Assembly (NCBI GenBank): GCA_030042765.1
Contig: JASHZA010000176.1
Span: 1-15,941 of the forward strand
Direction: 5' to 3'
Source of the DNA: Candidatus Binataceae bacterium
GTDB lineage: Bacteria > Desulfobacterota > Binatia > Binatales > Binataceae
DNA length: 15,941 nt
Below are positions 8,462 through 15,653 of the stretch, piece by piece. The notes beneath the pieces were generated by a model. That model ran no database searches. It was not told the DNA's origin and saw nothing but the letters and a program-made list of their open reading frames with translations. The stretch's first letter is position 1. The number at the start of each line of letters is the position of its first letter. Made by a program: the position numbers and the translations under genes.

Positions 8462-9327
8462 GTTCGTCGCCTCTTAGCCCTGCGCGAACGCTCGCTTCCA
8501 TGTCGGTGCGGCCGCGCAAATCCCGTGGCCAGAACTTCCTAGTCCAGGCGGCTGTCGCCGCCCGTATCGTAGGGGCGCTCGAGATTCAGCCCGGCGATAC
8601 GGTGGTAGAGATCGGACCGGGGCTCGGTATTTTGAGTGAACTGCTGGCGGTCAAACCGCTGCGCCGCCTTTGCCTGGTCGAGATGGATCCGTTACTCGCG
8701 GCGCGGTTGGCGGAACATTTCAGCGGTGATTTGCGAGCCGAGGTTATCAACGGCGACTTTCTCGCGACCGATCTATCCGAGCTCGCGGCGGCATCGCCGG
8801 TGCGTGTGATCGGCAACCTGCCGTTCAATATAGCGGGCGCGATCCTCGCGCGGCTTTGCGAATCCCACAAGATGATTACGCGGATGGTCCTGATGTTTCA
8901 GCGGGAGGTGGCGGAGCGGATTCGCGCTCACGCCGGAAGCCGCGCCTACGGTCCCCTGAGCGTATTCACGGCCCTCTACTGGCTCGTACAAAGCCATTTC
9001 CGCGTGGCGGCCGGCAGCTTTCATCCAAGGCCCGAAGTCGATGCCGAAGTGCTGGTACTGGTCCCGCGACCTGCCTTTGCTTTCGCGCCTGAGGAGGAAA
9101 GGAGAGTGCTGGCGACGGTACGCGCCGCGTTTTCAGCCCCGCGCAAGATGGTCCGCAATTCACTGGCCGGCGGGCTCGGACTGGACGCGCTGGCAGCCGA
9201 AGGGGCGCTCAAGCGCGCCGCGATCGATCCCGCCGCCCGTCCCGGCACGCTCGTGACCGCTGATTTTGTGCGGCTGGCGCGCGCTCTCGGTCCGCTTGCC
9301 GGAACGGAGTCCACACGCAATGCCTGA
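8458..9327 (+). CDS. rsmA: 16S rRNA (adenine1518/1519-N6)-dimethyltransferase RsmA (KsgA)
   Basis: This SAM-dependent enzyme dimethylates two adjacent adenines in the 3' terminal hairpin of 16S rRNA during late 30S assembly. The 289-residue protein has the N-terminal KSRGQNFLV (21-29), the SAM-binding VVEIGPGLGILSE (49-61), the acidic ligand in VEMDP (74-78), NGDFL (98-102) and motif IV GNLPFNI (119-125). F123 replaces the usual Tyr of NLPY. The C-terminal domain includes FSAPRKMVRNSL (225-236). A GTG at 8458 overlapping the tsaD stop is taken as start; ATG 8500 is in frame and leaves only five residues before KSRGQ, so it is a real alternative. Its 3' end overlaps mutM by 8 bases. Confidence 0.95.
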   Translation: MSSSPLSPARTLASMSVRPRKSRGQNFLVQAAVAARIVGALEIQPGDTVVEIGPGLGILSELLAVKPLRRLCLVEMDPLLAARLAEHFSGDLRAEVINGDFLATDLSELAAASPVRVIGNLPFNIAGAILARLCESHKMITRMVLMFQREVAERIRAHAGSRAYGPLSVFTALYWLVQSHFRVAAGSFHPRPEVDAEVLVLVPRPAFAFAPEEERRVLATVRAAFSAPRKMVRNSLAGGLGLDALAAEGALKRAAIDPAARPGTLVTADFVRLARALGPLAGTESTRNA

Positions 9328-10153
9328 ACTGCCGGAAGTCGAATCCTTGCGGCGGATCCTCGCGAAGTCGGCGGCGGGGCGCAGGATGGTGAGCGCAACC
9401 ATCAGAGATGGCCGCTTGCGCCGTGCGGTTTCCAACGATTTGCCTGCGACGGTAGCCGGACGGGCAATCCAGCGCGTCGGGCGGCGCGCGAAGTACCTGC
9501 TGATCGAACTGAGCGGCGGACAGGTGATGATAGTGCATTTGGGGATGAGCGGCAGCCTGACCCATCGGCGGGACGGCTTCGATCCCGGCGCACTCGATCC
9601 CCGCCACGACCATGTGGAATTCGTGCTCGACGATGGCAGCCGCCTCGTCTACAATGATCCGCGCCGCTTTGGCCTGATGAAGGTCGTAGCCCGCGGCAAT
9701 CTCGATTCAACCGAGGAATTGAAAGGACTTGGGCCGGAGCCGCTCGACAACGATTTCAACCCCGGCTATCTCTGGCAGATCACGCGCGGACGCACTGCAG
9801 CAATCAAGAACGTCCTGATGGATCAGGAGGTGGTCGCTGGAGTCGGGAATATATACGCTTCGGAGATTCTTTTTCGCGCGCAGGTCAGACCGACACGGCC
9901 GGCCAGGAAGGTCACGCGAGATGAGTTGTCGCGCATCGTCGAGCATACCGTGCAGGTACTCCGCGAAGCGATCGGTCGGCGTGGTACTACATTTCGCAGT
10001 TACCGCGATTCGCGAGGCCAGCCCGGCCGCTTCGCCGAACGGCTGCGGGTTTACGACCGTACTGGCAAACCATGCCTGGTTTGCGGCACAGCGATTCGCA
10101 GCGTCGTCCTCGCCCAGCGCTCGAGTTTCTTTTGCCCGCGTTGCCAGAAGTAA
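9320..10153 (+). CDS. mutM: Formamidopyrimidine-DNA glycosylase MutM (Fpg)
   Basis: Fpg removes oxidised purines such as 8-oxoguanine and cleaves the abasic site (beta,delta-lyase). The start at ATG 9320 is fixed by chemistry: the mature N-terminal Pro of MPELPEVE (P2) is the Schiff-base nucleophile and E3 is catalytic, so the longer in-frame reading from 9266 is wrong. The 277-residue protein also shows K58 (RRAKYL), N177 (GVGNIYASE), and a C-terminal zinc finger with C252, C255, C272 and C275 containing the DNA-contacting R267 (AQRSSF). Length and motif order are standard, so it should be active. It overlaps the rsmA stop by 8 bases and is followed by a 57-base gap with no evident terminator. 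Confidence 0.97.
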   Translation: MPELPEVESLRRILAKSAAGRRMVSATIRDGRLRRAVSNDLPATVAGRAIQRVGRRAKYLLIELSGGQVMIVHLGMSGSLTHRRDGFDPGALDPRHDHVEFVLDDGSRLVYNDPRRFGLMKVVARGNLDSTEELKGLGPEPLDNDFNPGYLWQITRGRTAAIKNVLMDQEVVAGVGNIYASEILFRAQVRPTRPARKVTRDELSRIVEHTVQVLREAIGRRGTTFRSYRDSRGQPGRFAERLRVYDRTGKPCLVCGTAIRSVVLAQRSSFFCPRCQK

Positions 10154-10210
10154 GTATGGGACGCCCCGGCTGGATGGCGCGACGGACACCCGGCGCGTAA
10201 GCTTGATGGC

Positions 10211-10609
10211 GTGGCCGAGCTCACGATCCGCACGCCGGCGCGTATCGCGATCTGCGATATCACCGTCGAAGTTAACCATGCGCTCGCGCAGATTGGCGCG
10301 CGAGACGGGATTTGCAACCTCTTCGTGCCGCATACGACGGCCGCGGTTATCGTATCGGAGAACTGGGACCCAGACGTTACCGCCGACCTGCTGGCGCATC
10401 TCGAACGAGTCGTGCCACGCGACGGCGGCTTCAAGCATTCGGAGGGAAATTCCCAGGCACACATCCTGTCGGTGATGCTCGGCGCGTCGATCGTTATCCC
10501 GGTGAGCGGTGGGAAACTTGCACTGGGGCGATGGCAGGGCGTGATGCTGGTTGAATTCGACGGCCCGCGTGAGCGCACAGTGAGGGTGAGCGTGGTGGGG
10601 GAAGGTTGA
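10211..10609 (+). CDS. YjbQ/UPF0047 family protein (secondary thiamine-phosphate synthase-like)
   Basis: A 132-residue single-domain protein of the YjbQ family (UPF0047). Family members were reported to have weak thiamine-phosphate synthase activity, which may not be the true role. The hallmarks are LFVPHTTAAVIVSEN (37-51, H41), DLLAHLERVVP (59-69), HSEGNSQAHI (76-85, with H76, E78, H84) and LGRWQGVMLVEFDGPR (105-120). The three His form the putative metal or ligand pocket. GTG 10211 gives the usual length; I found no in-frame ATG shortly upstream and no clear ribosome site. The gap of 57 bases after mutM is one of the longer ones here, and prepilin peptidase follows 7 bases later. Confidence 0.9.
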   Translation: MAELTIRTPARIAICDITVEVNHALAQIGARDGICNLFVPHTTAAVIVSENWDPDVTADLLAHLERVVPRDGGFKHSEGNSQAHILSVMLGASIVIPVSGGKLALGRWQGVMLVEFDGPRERTVRVSVVGEG

Positions 10610-10616
10610 GGGGTTG

Positions 10617-11477
10617 ATGGACATACCGCGGGGGATTGCGGCGCTGTTCTGCTTTGTCCTGGGCGCGAGCTCAGGGAGCTTCGTCAACGTGGTGGCGTAT
10701 CGCCTGCCGCGCGAAATTTCGATCGCCGCGCCACGATCGTTCTGTCCTCGGTGCAACCGCCCGATCCCGGCTTGGGCGAACATTCCGATAGTCGCGTACA
10801 TCGGTTTGCGTGGGAGATGCCTCATGTGCGGCGGCGCCATCCCCTTCCGCTACTTCCTGACCGAACTCGCATTGGCCAGCGCCGCCGCCTATCTCTATCT
10901 CAGCTTTCCGCTTGGGGACGCCATTGCCCGTTTCGCGCTTTGCGCCGGGCTCTTCGCGGTGGCACTGATTGATTACGATTGGAGGGTAATTCCGAACATA
11001 ATAACCTTTCCTGGAATTCCGATCGGGTTCGTTGCCGCATGGCTGCTGGTGCCAGAGGTTGGGTGGCGCAACTCGGTTGTTGGCGTGTTGATCGGTGCCG
11101 GGTTTCTTTTCGTCACTGGCGAACTTTATATGCTGATCCGTGGTGCAGAGGGTGTCGGCCTTGGCGATGTTTGGCTTATGGGCACGATCGGAGCCTTTCT
11201 CGGCTGGGTCGGCGTGCTCTTCACCTTGTTTATCGGGTCAATCCTCGGGGCGATCGGCGGCATCGCTTTCGGGCTGGCCGGTGGGGCATCGCCTTCGCCG
11301 GCAGAAGAGGTGCCCAAAGCAATCGCCGAGGTCACAGGTGAGGCGCAAGCGGCCGAGAGCGAAGCCGAGTCGTCGCTACTGCGGACTGCAGTACCATTTG
11401 GCCCGTTCCTGGCCTTGGCGGCGGGAATCTTTGCGCTCTTCCAACCGCAGCTCGCACGTTGGTATTTTTCGGGCTGA
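10617..11477 (+). CDS. Prepilin peptidase / N-methyltransferase (A24 family)
   Basis: An inner-membrane aspartyl protease that cleaves the leader of type IV prepilins or type II secretion pseudopilins and methylates the new N-terminus. The 286-residue protein is polytopic. GSFVNVVAYRLP (20-31) is the family start, and the cytoplasmic zinc-type loop has C43-P-R-C46 and C68-L-M-C71. The catalytic Asp are D119 (ALIDYD) and D184 (GVGLGD). PFGPFLALAAG (260-270) is the conserved last segment. An acidic Ala/Glu-rich stretch at about 223-257 before it is longer than I expect in PilD proteins. ATG 10617 is preferred over TTG 10614; GGGGGAAGG at 10597-10605 is a good ribosome site. No pilin or secretion genes lie nearby, so substrates must be encoded elsewhere. 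The stop overlaps the tmk start (TGATG). Confidence 0.94.
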   Translation: MDIPRGIAALFCFVLGASSGSFVNVVAYRLPREISIAAPRSFCPRCNRPIPAWANIPIVAYIGLRGRCLMCGGAIPFRYFLTELALASAAAYLYLSFPLGDAIARFALCAGLFAVALIDYDWRVIPNIITFPGIPIGFVAAWLLVPEVGWRNSVVGVLIGAGFLFVTGELYMLIRGAEGVGLGDVWLMGTIGAFLGWVGVLFTLFIGSILGAIGGIAFGLAGGASPSPAEEVPKAIAEVTGEAQAAESEAESSLLRTAVPFGPFLALAAGIFALFQPQLARWYFSG

Positions 11478-12118
11478 TGGGAACCGGCGTCTTTATCACG
11501 CTCGAGGGGGTTGAAGGCTCGGGCAAGACGACGCAGGCGGGGATCCTGGCCGATGCGCTTAGGGCGCAAGGACATCGCGTGACCGTGACCCATGAGCCGG
11601 GCGGGACGCGCGCGGGCGAGGCAATTCGCGGCATCTTCCTGGATCCCAAGGTATCGCTCGACGTCGCGACAGAATTGCTGCTGGTGCTCGCCGACCGGGC
11701 GCAGCACGTCCGCGAGAAGCTGCGCCCGGCGGTGGCGGCTGGTGAGATCGTGATTTCCGACCGCTATTCAGATTCGACCGTCGCCTACCAGGGCTATGGG
11801 CGCGGCTTCGATCTCAAGCTCTTGGGCGAACTCAACCATCTGGCGAGCGAGGGGATGCTTCCCGATGTTACGATAGTGCTCGATTGTCCAGCGGAGACGG
11901 GACTCGCGCGCACACGAGCGCGGGCGCGGGGTAACGAGCGCGGCCCCGACCGCTTCGAGGGAGAGCGGATCGAGTTTCATCGCCGGGTCCGGGACGGTTT
12001 TCTGACAATCGCGCGTAATGAGCCCGGGCGCGTAACGGTGATCGATTCGACACGAGAGAGAGCGGCGGTCAGCGCGGATATTCTTGACGCAGTGGCCGGT
12101 ATGCTGAAGCGCCGATGA
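11477..12118 (+). CDS. tmk: Thymidylate kinase
   Basis: It phosphorylates dTMP to dTDP with ATP, an essential step of dTTP synthesis in the cytoplasm. The 213-residue protein has the P-loop GVEGSGKTT (11-19), the dTMP-binding HEPGGT (39-44), DRYSDS (95-100) with the conserved DR pair, and an Arg-rich lid (RTRARARGNERGPDRFE, 145-161). ATG 11477 is chosen because it sits 10 residues before the P-loop and overlaps the prepilin peptidase stop by one base; the frame is open from 11459, but that extension lies inside the upstream gene. The stop overlaps holB by 4 bases. Adjacency of tmk and holB is common across bacteria. Confidence 0.97.
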   Translation: MGTGVFITLEGVEGSGKTTQAGILADALRAQGHRVTVTHEPGGTRAGEAIRGIFLDPKVSLDVATELLLVLADRAQHVREKLRPAVAAGEIVISDRYSDSTVAYQGYGRGFDLKLLGELNHLASEGMLPDVTIVLDCPAETGLARTRARARGNERGPDRFEGERIEFHRRVRDGFLTIARNEPGRVTVIDSTRERAAVSADILDAVAGMLKRR

Positions 12119-13188
12119 GCTTTGCCGGAATAGCAGGAAATCGCGAGGTGATAACGGCCCTGACCGTCGAGCTGAGCCATCGCCCCTCGCACGCCTACAT
12201 GCTGGCGGGGCCACGGGGTGTGGGCAAAGCGTTGGTGGCAGCCGGGCTCGCGCACAGCATTTTGTGTGAGCGGTCCCCCGGGGTCGGATTCTGCTGTACC
12301 CCGGAGAGCTGCCCGCCGCGCGACGCGCCCGCTTCGCCACGCGGACGCGCCGAAGCGCCCTCGACGTCGAGATGCCAGTGTTGCACCGCGTGCGTACAGG
12401 TTGCGGCCGGGGTCCATCCCGACTTCAATTACGTCGCCCGCTATGCGAACCGGGTCGAAGTGCTTATCGAACAAGTGCGGGACCTGATCGAACGGCTGGG
12501 CGTGCGGCCGATGCGCGGTGACCGGCGCGTCGCGATCCTTGACGACGCCGAAACCCTTAATTTGCCCGCGCAAAACGCGCTGCTCAAGACGCTCGAGGAA
12601 CCACCGGGCCACACTATCATCTTCGTCGTGACTGACAGTGAGCGCGCGCTGCTGGACACCGTGCGGTCGCGCTTGCGTCCGGTCAGGTTCGGTCCGCTCA
12701 CGGTTGCCGAGATCAGCGGAGTGTTGGCGGCGCGTGCCGCGTTGCCGCCCGAGCGCGCGCAAGCTTTGGCACGGCTGGCCCGTGGCAGCATCAGCCGGGC
12801 GTTGGCGCTAGCAGAGGGAAACGAGCCGCCTGTACGGGGGTTACTCGAAGCCTTGAGCCGCGCTCGCGTGCTTGACTTCGCGGGAGCGCAAGCGATCGCC
12901 CAGGATTTCTTCGGCTCGCGCGAGTCAGCCACCGGCAATTTCGAGCTAATCGCGCGAATCCTTGAGGAAATGCTATGCTTCAAGCTGCTCGGGGCGGAGT
13001 TGAACGCGCCTTCGCCCGAAACCGCCCGGATTATGGCCGATATCGCACAAGCGCTGGACGCGACGACGATTGCGAGACTGCTCGAAGCCGCGCTTCAGGC
13101 AGCGGGCGCCATCGAGGCGATGGCGAATTCGCGGCTTCAGGCCGAGCAATGGTGGATGGCGGCGGGAGAAACACTGAGGGGTGAATAG
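12115..13188 (+). CDS. holB: DNA polymerase III delta' subunit
   Basis: Delta' is the stator of the clamp loader that places the sliding clamp on primed DNA. The 357-residue protein has an AAA+ fold with a degenerate Walker A, GPRGVGKA (32-39, Ala where Thr/Ser is usual), the Asp box AILDDAETL (140-148) and QNALLKTLEEPP (153-164). The normal SRC motif reads SRLR (185-188), keeping the Arg. The zinc module is expanded: C51 and C60, then C61, C66, C87, C89, C90 and C93. Delta' normally has C-x8-C-x2-C-x2-C, so about 27 Pro/Ala/Arg-rich residues appear inserted. The C-terminal helical part (about 205-350) is weakly conserved, as usual for the family. It overlaps both neighbours (ATGA at the start, TAGTG at the stop). 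Confidence 0.93.
   Translation: MSFAGIAGNREVITALTVELSHRPSHAYMLAGPRGVGKALVAAGLAHSILCERSPGVGFCCTPESCPPRDAPASPRGRAEAPSTSRCQCCTACVQVAAGVHPDFNYVARYANRVEVLIEQVRDLIERLGVRPMRGDRRVAILDDAETLNLPAQNALLKTLEEPPGHTIIFVVTDSERALLDTVRSRLRPVRFGPLTVAEISGVLAARAALPPERAQALARLARGSISRALALAEGNEPPVRGLLEALSRARVLDFAGAQAIAQDFFGSRESATGNFELIARILEEMLCFKLLGAELNAPSPETARIMADIAQALDATTIARLLEAALQAAGAIEAMANSRLQAEQWWMAAGETLRGE
12295..12375 (+). other. In-frame insertion within the HolB zinc module
   Basis: This stretch encodes about residues 61-87 of HolB, between the C-x8-C (C51, C60) and the C-x2-C-x2-C (C87, C90, C93) halves of the zinc knuckle. It is rich in Pro, Ala, Arg and Ser with two extra Cys (C61, C66). It contains a 7-bp inverted repeat, CGCTTCG (12330-12336) and CGAAGCG (12351-12357). 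The boundaries are my estimate from the known Cys spacing. Confidence 0.5.
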
Positions 13189-14057
13189 TGGCGGGCGACA
13201 CAGATCCTTTGGCGGGCAACGATGAACTGCCTAAAATCGTTGCAGTCAGCCTTCAGCACGCAGGGCATCTTTACAACTATTTGAGTGCTGGATTGACGCT
13301 TAGGCGTGGCGACCGCGTGCTGGTCGAGTCGGAGGCGGGAACTCGCATCGGCACCATCGTAGTCGAACCGCATGAGCCCGCCCTGACGCTTGACCTCGCC
13401 TCGATCCGCCCGGTGATGCGGGTTGCCGACGAACGCGACTTTCGGGCGGAGGAGGAGGCGCTCAGCCGAGAACGGCAGGCGGAACGGATGTGCGTGGAGC
13501 GGATTCGCGAACGCGGGCTCGCGATGAAGCTAATCAAGGTCGACTACACGTACGACGGCCGCAAGGCGATCTTCTACTTCACTGCGGAGAACCGGGTCGA
13601 TTTTCGCGAGCTGGTGCGCGACCTAGCAAATACGTTGCGTGTGCGTGTCGAGATGAAACAGATCGGCGCCCGCGATGAGACCAAGGTTACTGGCGGGGTC
13701 GGACCATGCGGACGCGAGTTGTGCTGCTCGTCGTTCCTGCGGGACTTCGAAGCAGTGACGGTCAAGATGGCGCGCGAGCAGGGTCTGGCGCTCAATCCTT
13801 CGCGGCTGGCAGGGATGTGCGGCCGGCTCAAATGCTGCTTGCGTTACGAATACGCAACCTATCTCGAGCTCAAGCGCTCGTTGCCCAATACCGGTAAACG
13901 CGTGCAGTCTGTCAAGGGCAACGGCAAGGTGCTGCGGCACAATACCCTCAAGCAGACGGTATTGATTCAACTCGAAGAAGACGGCGGCGTAGTCGAAGTG
14001 ACGCTTCAGGACCTGGTCGACACACGCAAGGAGAAGGGCGACGAACCGAGCGCATGA
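13188..14057 (+). CDS. ricT: PSP1-domain protein, RicT/YaaT homologue
   Basis: In Bacillus subtilis RicT (YaaT) forms the Fe-S-containing Ric complex with RicA and RicF, which works with RNase Y in mRNA processing and affects competence, sporulation and biofilm. The 289-residue product carries the family core: GPCGRELCCSSFLRDFEAV (172-190) and LNPSRLAGMCGRLKCCLRYE (202-221), with Cys 174, 179, 180, 211, 216 and 217, plus C102. These conserved Cys are candidate cluster ligands. The PSP1 C-terminal domain spans about 75-160. The start is GTG 13188, overlapping the holB stop (TAGTG). holB-yaaT adjacency is the same as in Bacillus. RicA and RicF are not in the window, and the role in diderms is not settled, so the symbol reflects homology only. 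Confidence 0.9.
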   Translation: MAGDTDPLAGNDELPKIVAVSLQHAGHLYNYLSAGLTLRRGDRVLVESEAGTRIGTIVVEPHEPALTLDLASIRPVMRVADERDFRAEEEALSRERQAERMCVERIRERGLAMKLIKVDYTYDGRKAIFYFTAENRVDFRELVRDLANTLRVRVEMKQIGARDETKVTGGVGPCGRELCCSSFLRDFEAVTVKMAREQGLALNPSRLAGMCGRLKCCLRYEYATYLELKRSLPNTGKRVQSVKGNGKVLRHNTLKQTVLIQLEEDGGVVEVTLQDLVDTRKEKGDEPSA

Positions 14058-14090
14058 GCCGCCTGTTTGCGTGATGCACGCGCATACCCG

Positions 14091-15653
14091 ATGAGCGAGC
14101 GAATCCACATAACCACCGCGATCTTCTACTGTAACGGCACGCCGCATGTCGGCAGCGCTTACGAAGCATTGGCGGCGGACGTTTTCGCGCGGTATCAGCG
14201 GCGCAGGCTCGGCCGGGACAACGTGACCTTCCTGTCCGGCACAGACGAGCATGGCGACAAGATTCGCCGCGCCGCGATCGCGCAAGGACTCGCGCCCAAG
14301 GCCTATACCGACAAGATGAGCGTATTGTTCCGTGAGGCCTTCGCGGGCCTCAATACGAGTTTCGACTACTGGGTGCGTACGACCGATCCCACGCACGAAG
14401 CGTTCGTCCGGCAGATGCTCGAGCGGACGCGGGCGAAGGGGAATATCGAGTTCAAGGAATACGAGGGACTCTATTGTGTCGGTTGCGAGCGCTTCTATAC
14501 CGAAAAGGAGCTGTTGCCCGGCAATCTCTGTCCGACGCACAACCAGCCAGTCGAGCTGATCAAAGAAAGCAACTATTTCCTCAAGATCGAGCAATTTCGT
14601 GAAGAGGTGCGGCGCAAGATCGAGTCGGACGAATTCATGATCCGTCCGCAGCGCTACAAAAACGAAGCGCTCAACATGCTCGCCGAGCCGCTCAACGACC
14701 TCTGCATCTCGCGCCCGAAGGCAAGAATGGACTGGGGAATCGAGGTGCCGTTCGACGACAAGTACGTCACCTACGTTTGGTACGATGCTTTCTGGGCCTA
14801 CGTGAGCGAGCCGGCCACCCGGCTCGGGCTCGACACTTTCGTCCGCGATCTCTGGCCGCACACCGATCACTTCATCGGCAAGGACATCCTTAAAACGCAC
14901 GCTGTGTATTGGCCGCCGATCCTGCTTGCCGCCGGACTGCCGCTGCCGCGCCATCTGAACGTCCACGGATGGCTCAACTTCGGCGGGTCGCGGATGTCGA
15001 AAAGTTCCGGCAACGTGCGCGATCCGGTGTCCTACGAAAAGGCGTTCGGCCCGGACGTGTTGCGCTACTTCGTGATGCGCGAGGTGGTCTACGGACTCGA
15101 CGGCGATTTTTCCGAGGAGCGGCTGACCGAGCGCTACAACGCAGACTTGGCCAACGACCTGGGCAATTTCACCAGCCGCGTACTCACGATGGTGCAGCGT
15201 TATCTCGGTGGTATGTTGCAAGAACCACCGGCCACGAGCAGTGGCGAGATCGACGAAGTGCTGAACCAGCAAGCTCGAGATGCGGTTAAGGGACTCCCAT
15301 CGGTCGTAGGGCCATTAGTTAACGAACTCGCTTTTAATCGGGCGCTGGAGGAAATTTGGCGTCGGCTCGATGTCGCCAATAAGCATATTGCCGGCACCCA
15401 ACCTTTTACGCTCGCCAAAGATCCCGCGAACCTGCCGCGCGTAGCGGAAATCCTTCTCGTCGCCCTGGAAAATCTCCGCGCTATTACCAGCGAACTCGAA
15501 CCCTTCATGCCGGTTACAGCAGGCAAAATTTTCGACATGCTGAATGTCGACGAGGCGACCGCGCGCAAACCTTACGGCGAAGGTCTGCGGCCGGGGCACA
15601 GGGTGAAGGCGCCGGTAGCGCTGTTCCCGCGAATCGAGAATCCCAAGGCGTGA
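14091..15653 (+). CDS. metG: Methionyl-tRNA synthetase, single-zinc type without C-terminal extension
   Basis: It charges tRNA(Met), including the initiator, with methionine. The 520-residue class I enzyme has the HIGH-type signature as HVGS in TPHVGSAY (17-24), FLSGTDEHG (47-55), a single zinc knuckle with C129, C132, C147 and H150 (YCVGC ... CPTH), as in the Thermus-type enzyme, and the KMSKS-type loop RMSKSSGN (301-308). The anticodon-binding helical domain fills about 345-500. The protein ends there, with no EMAP/Trbp111-like tRNA-binding domain. ATG 14091 matches the family N-terminus; the frame is open from TTG 14067, which adds eight residues not seen in the family. It follows ricT by 33 bases and overlaps tatD by 4 (GTGA). 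Confidence 0.96.
   Translation: MSERIHITTAIFYCNGTPHVGSAYEALAADVFARYQRRRLGRDNVTFLSGTDEHGDKIRRAAIAQGLAPKAYTDKMSVLFREAFAGLNTSFDYWVRTTDPTHEAFVRQMLERTRAKGNIEFKEYEGLYCVGCERFYTEKELLPGNLCPTHNQPVELIKESNYFLKIEQFREEVRRKIESDEFMIRPQRYKNEALNMLAEPLNDLCISRPKARMDWGIEVPFDDKYVTYVWYDAFWAYVSEPATRLGLDTFVRDLWPHTDHFIGKDILKTHAVYWPPILLAAGLPLPRHLNVHGWLNFGGSRMSKSSGNVRDPVSYEKAFGPDVLRYFVMREVVYGLDGDFSEERLTERYNADLANDLGNFTSRVLTMVQRYLGGMLQEPPATSSGEIDEVLNQQARDAVKGLPSVVGPLVNELAFNRALEEIWRRLDVANKHIAGTQPFTLAKDPANLPRVAEILLVALENLRAITSELEPFMPVTAGKIFDMLNVDEATARKPYGEGLRPGHRVKAPVALFPRIENPKA

Noticed and set aside
9266..9319. Longer start for mutM
   Set aside because: The catalytic Pro must be residue 2 after Met removal, which fixes the start at 9320.
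9707..10840. 377-codon minus-strand frame opposite mutM, the yjbQ-like gene and prepilin peptidase
   Set aside because: It crosses three well-supported genes and has no family signature; it is a shadow frame.
12330..12357. Inverted repeat CGCTTCG/CGAAGCG as a terminator or regulatory hairpin
   Set aside because: It lies inside the holB reading frame, has a 14-base loop and no T-run; it is noted only as part of the insertion.
13623..15272. 549-codon open frame on the minus strand, antisense to ricT and metG
   Set aside because: The plus strand encodes two clear conserved proteins here. The minus-strand translation shows no recognisable motif, and long antisense frames are expected in GC-rich codon usage.
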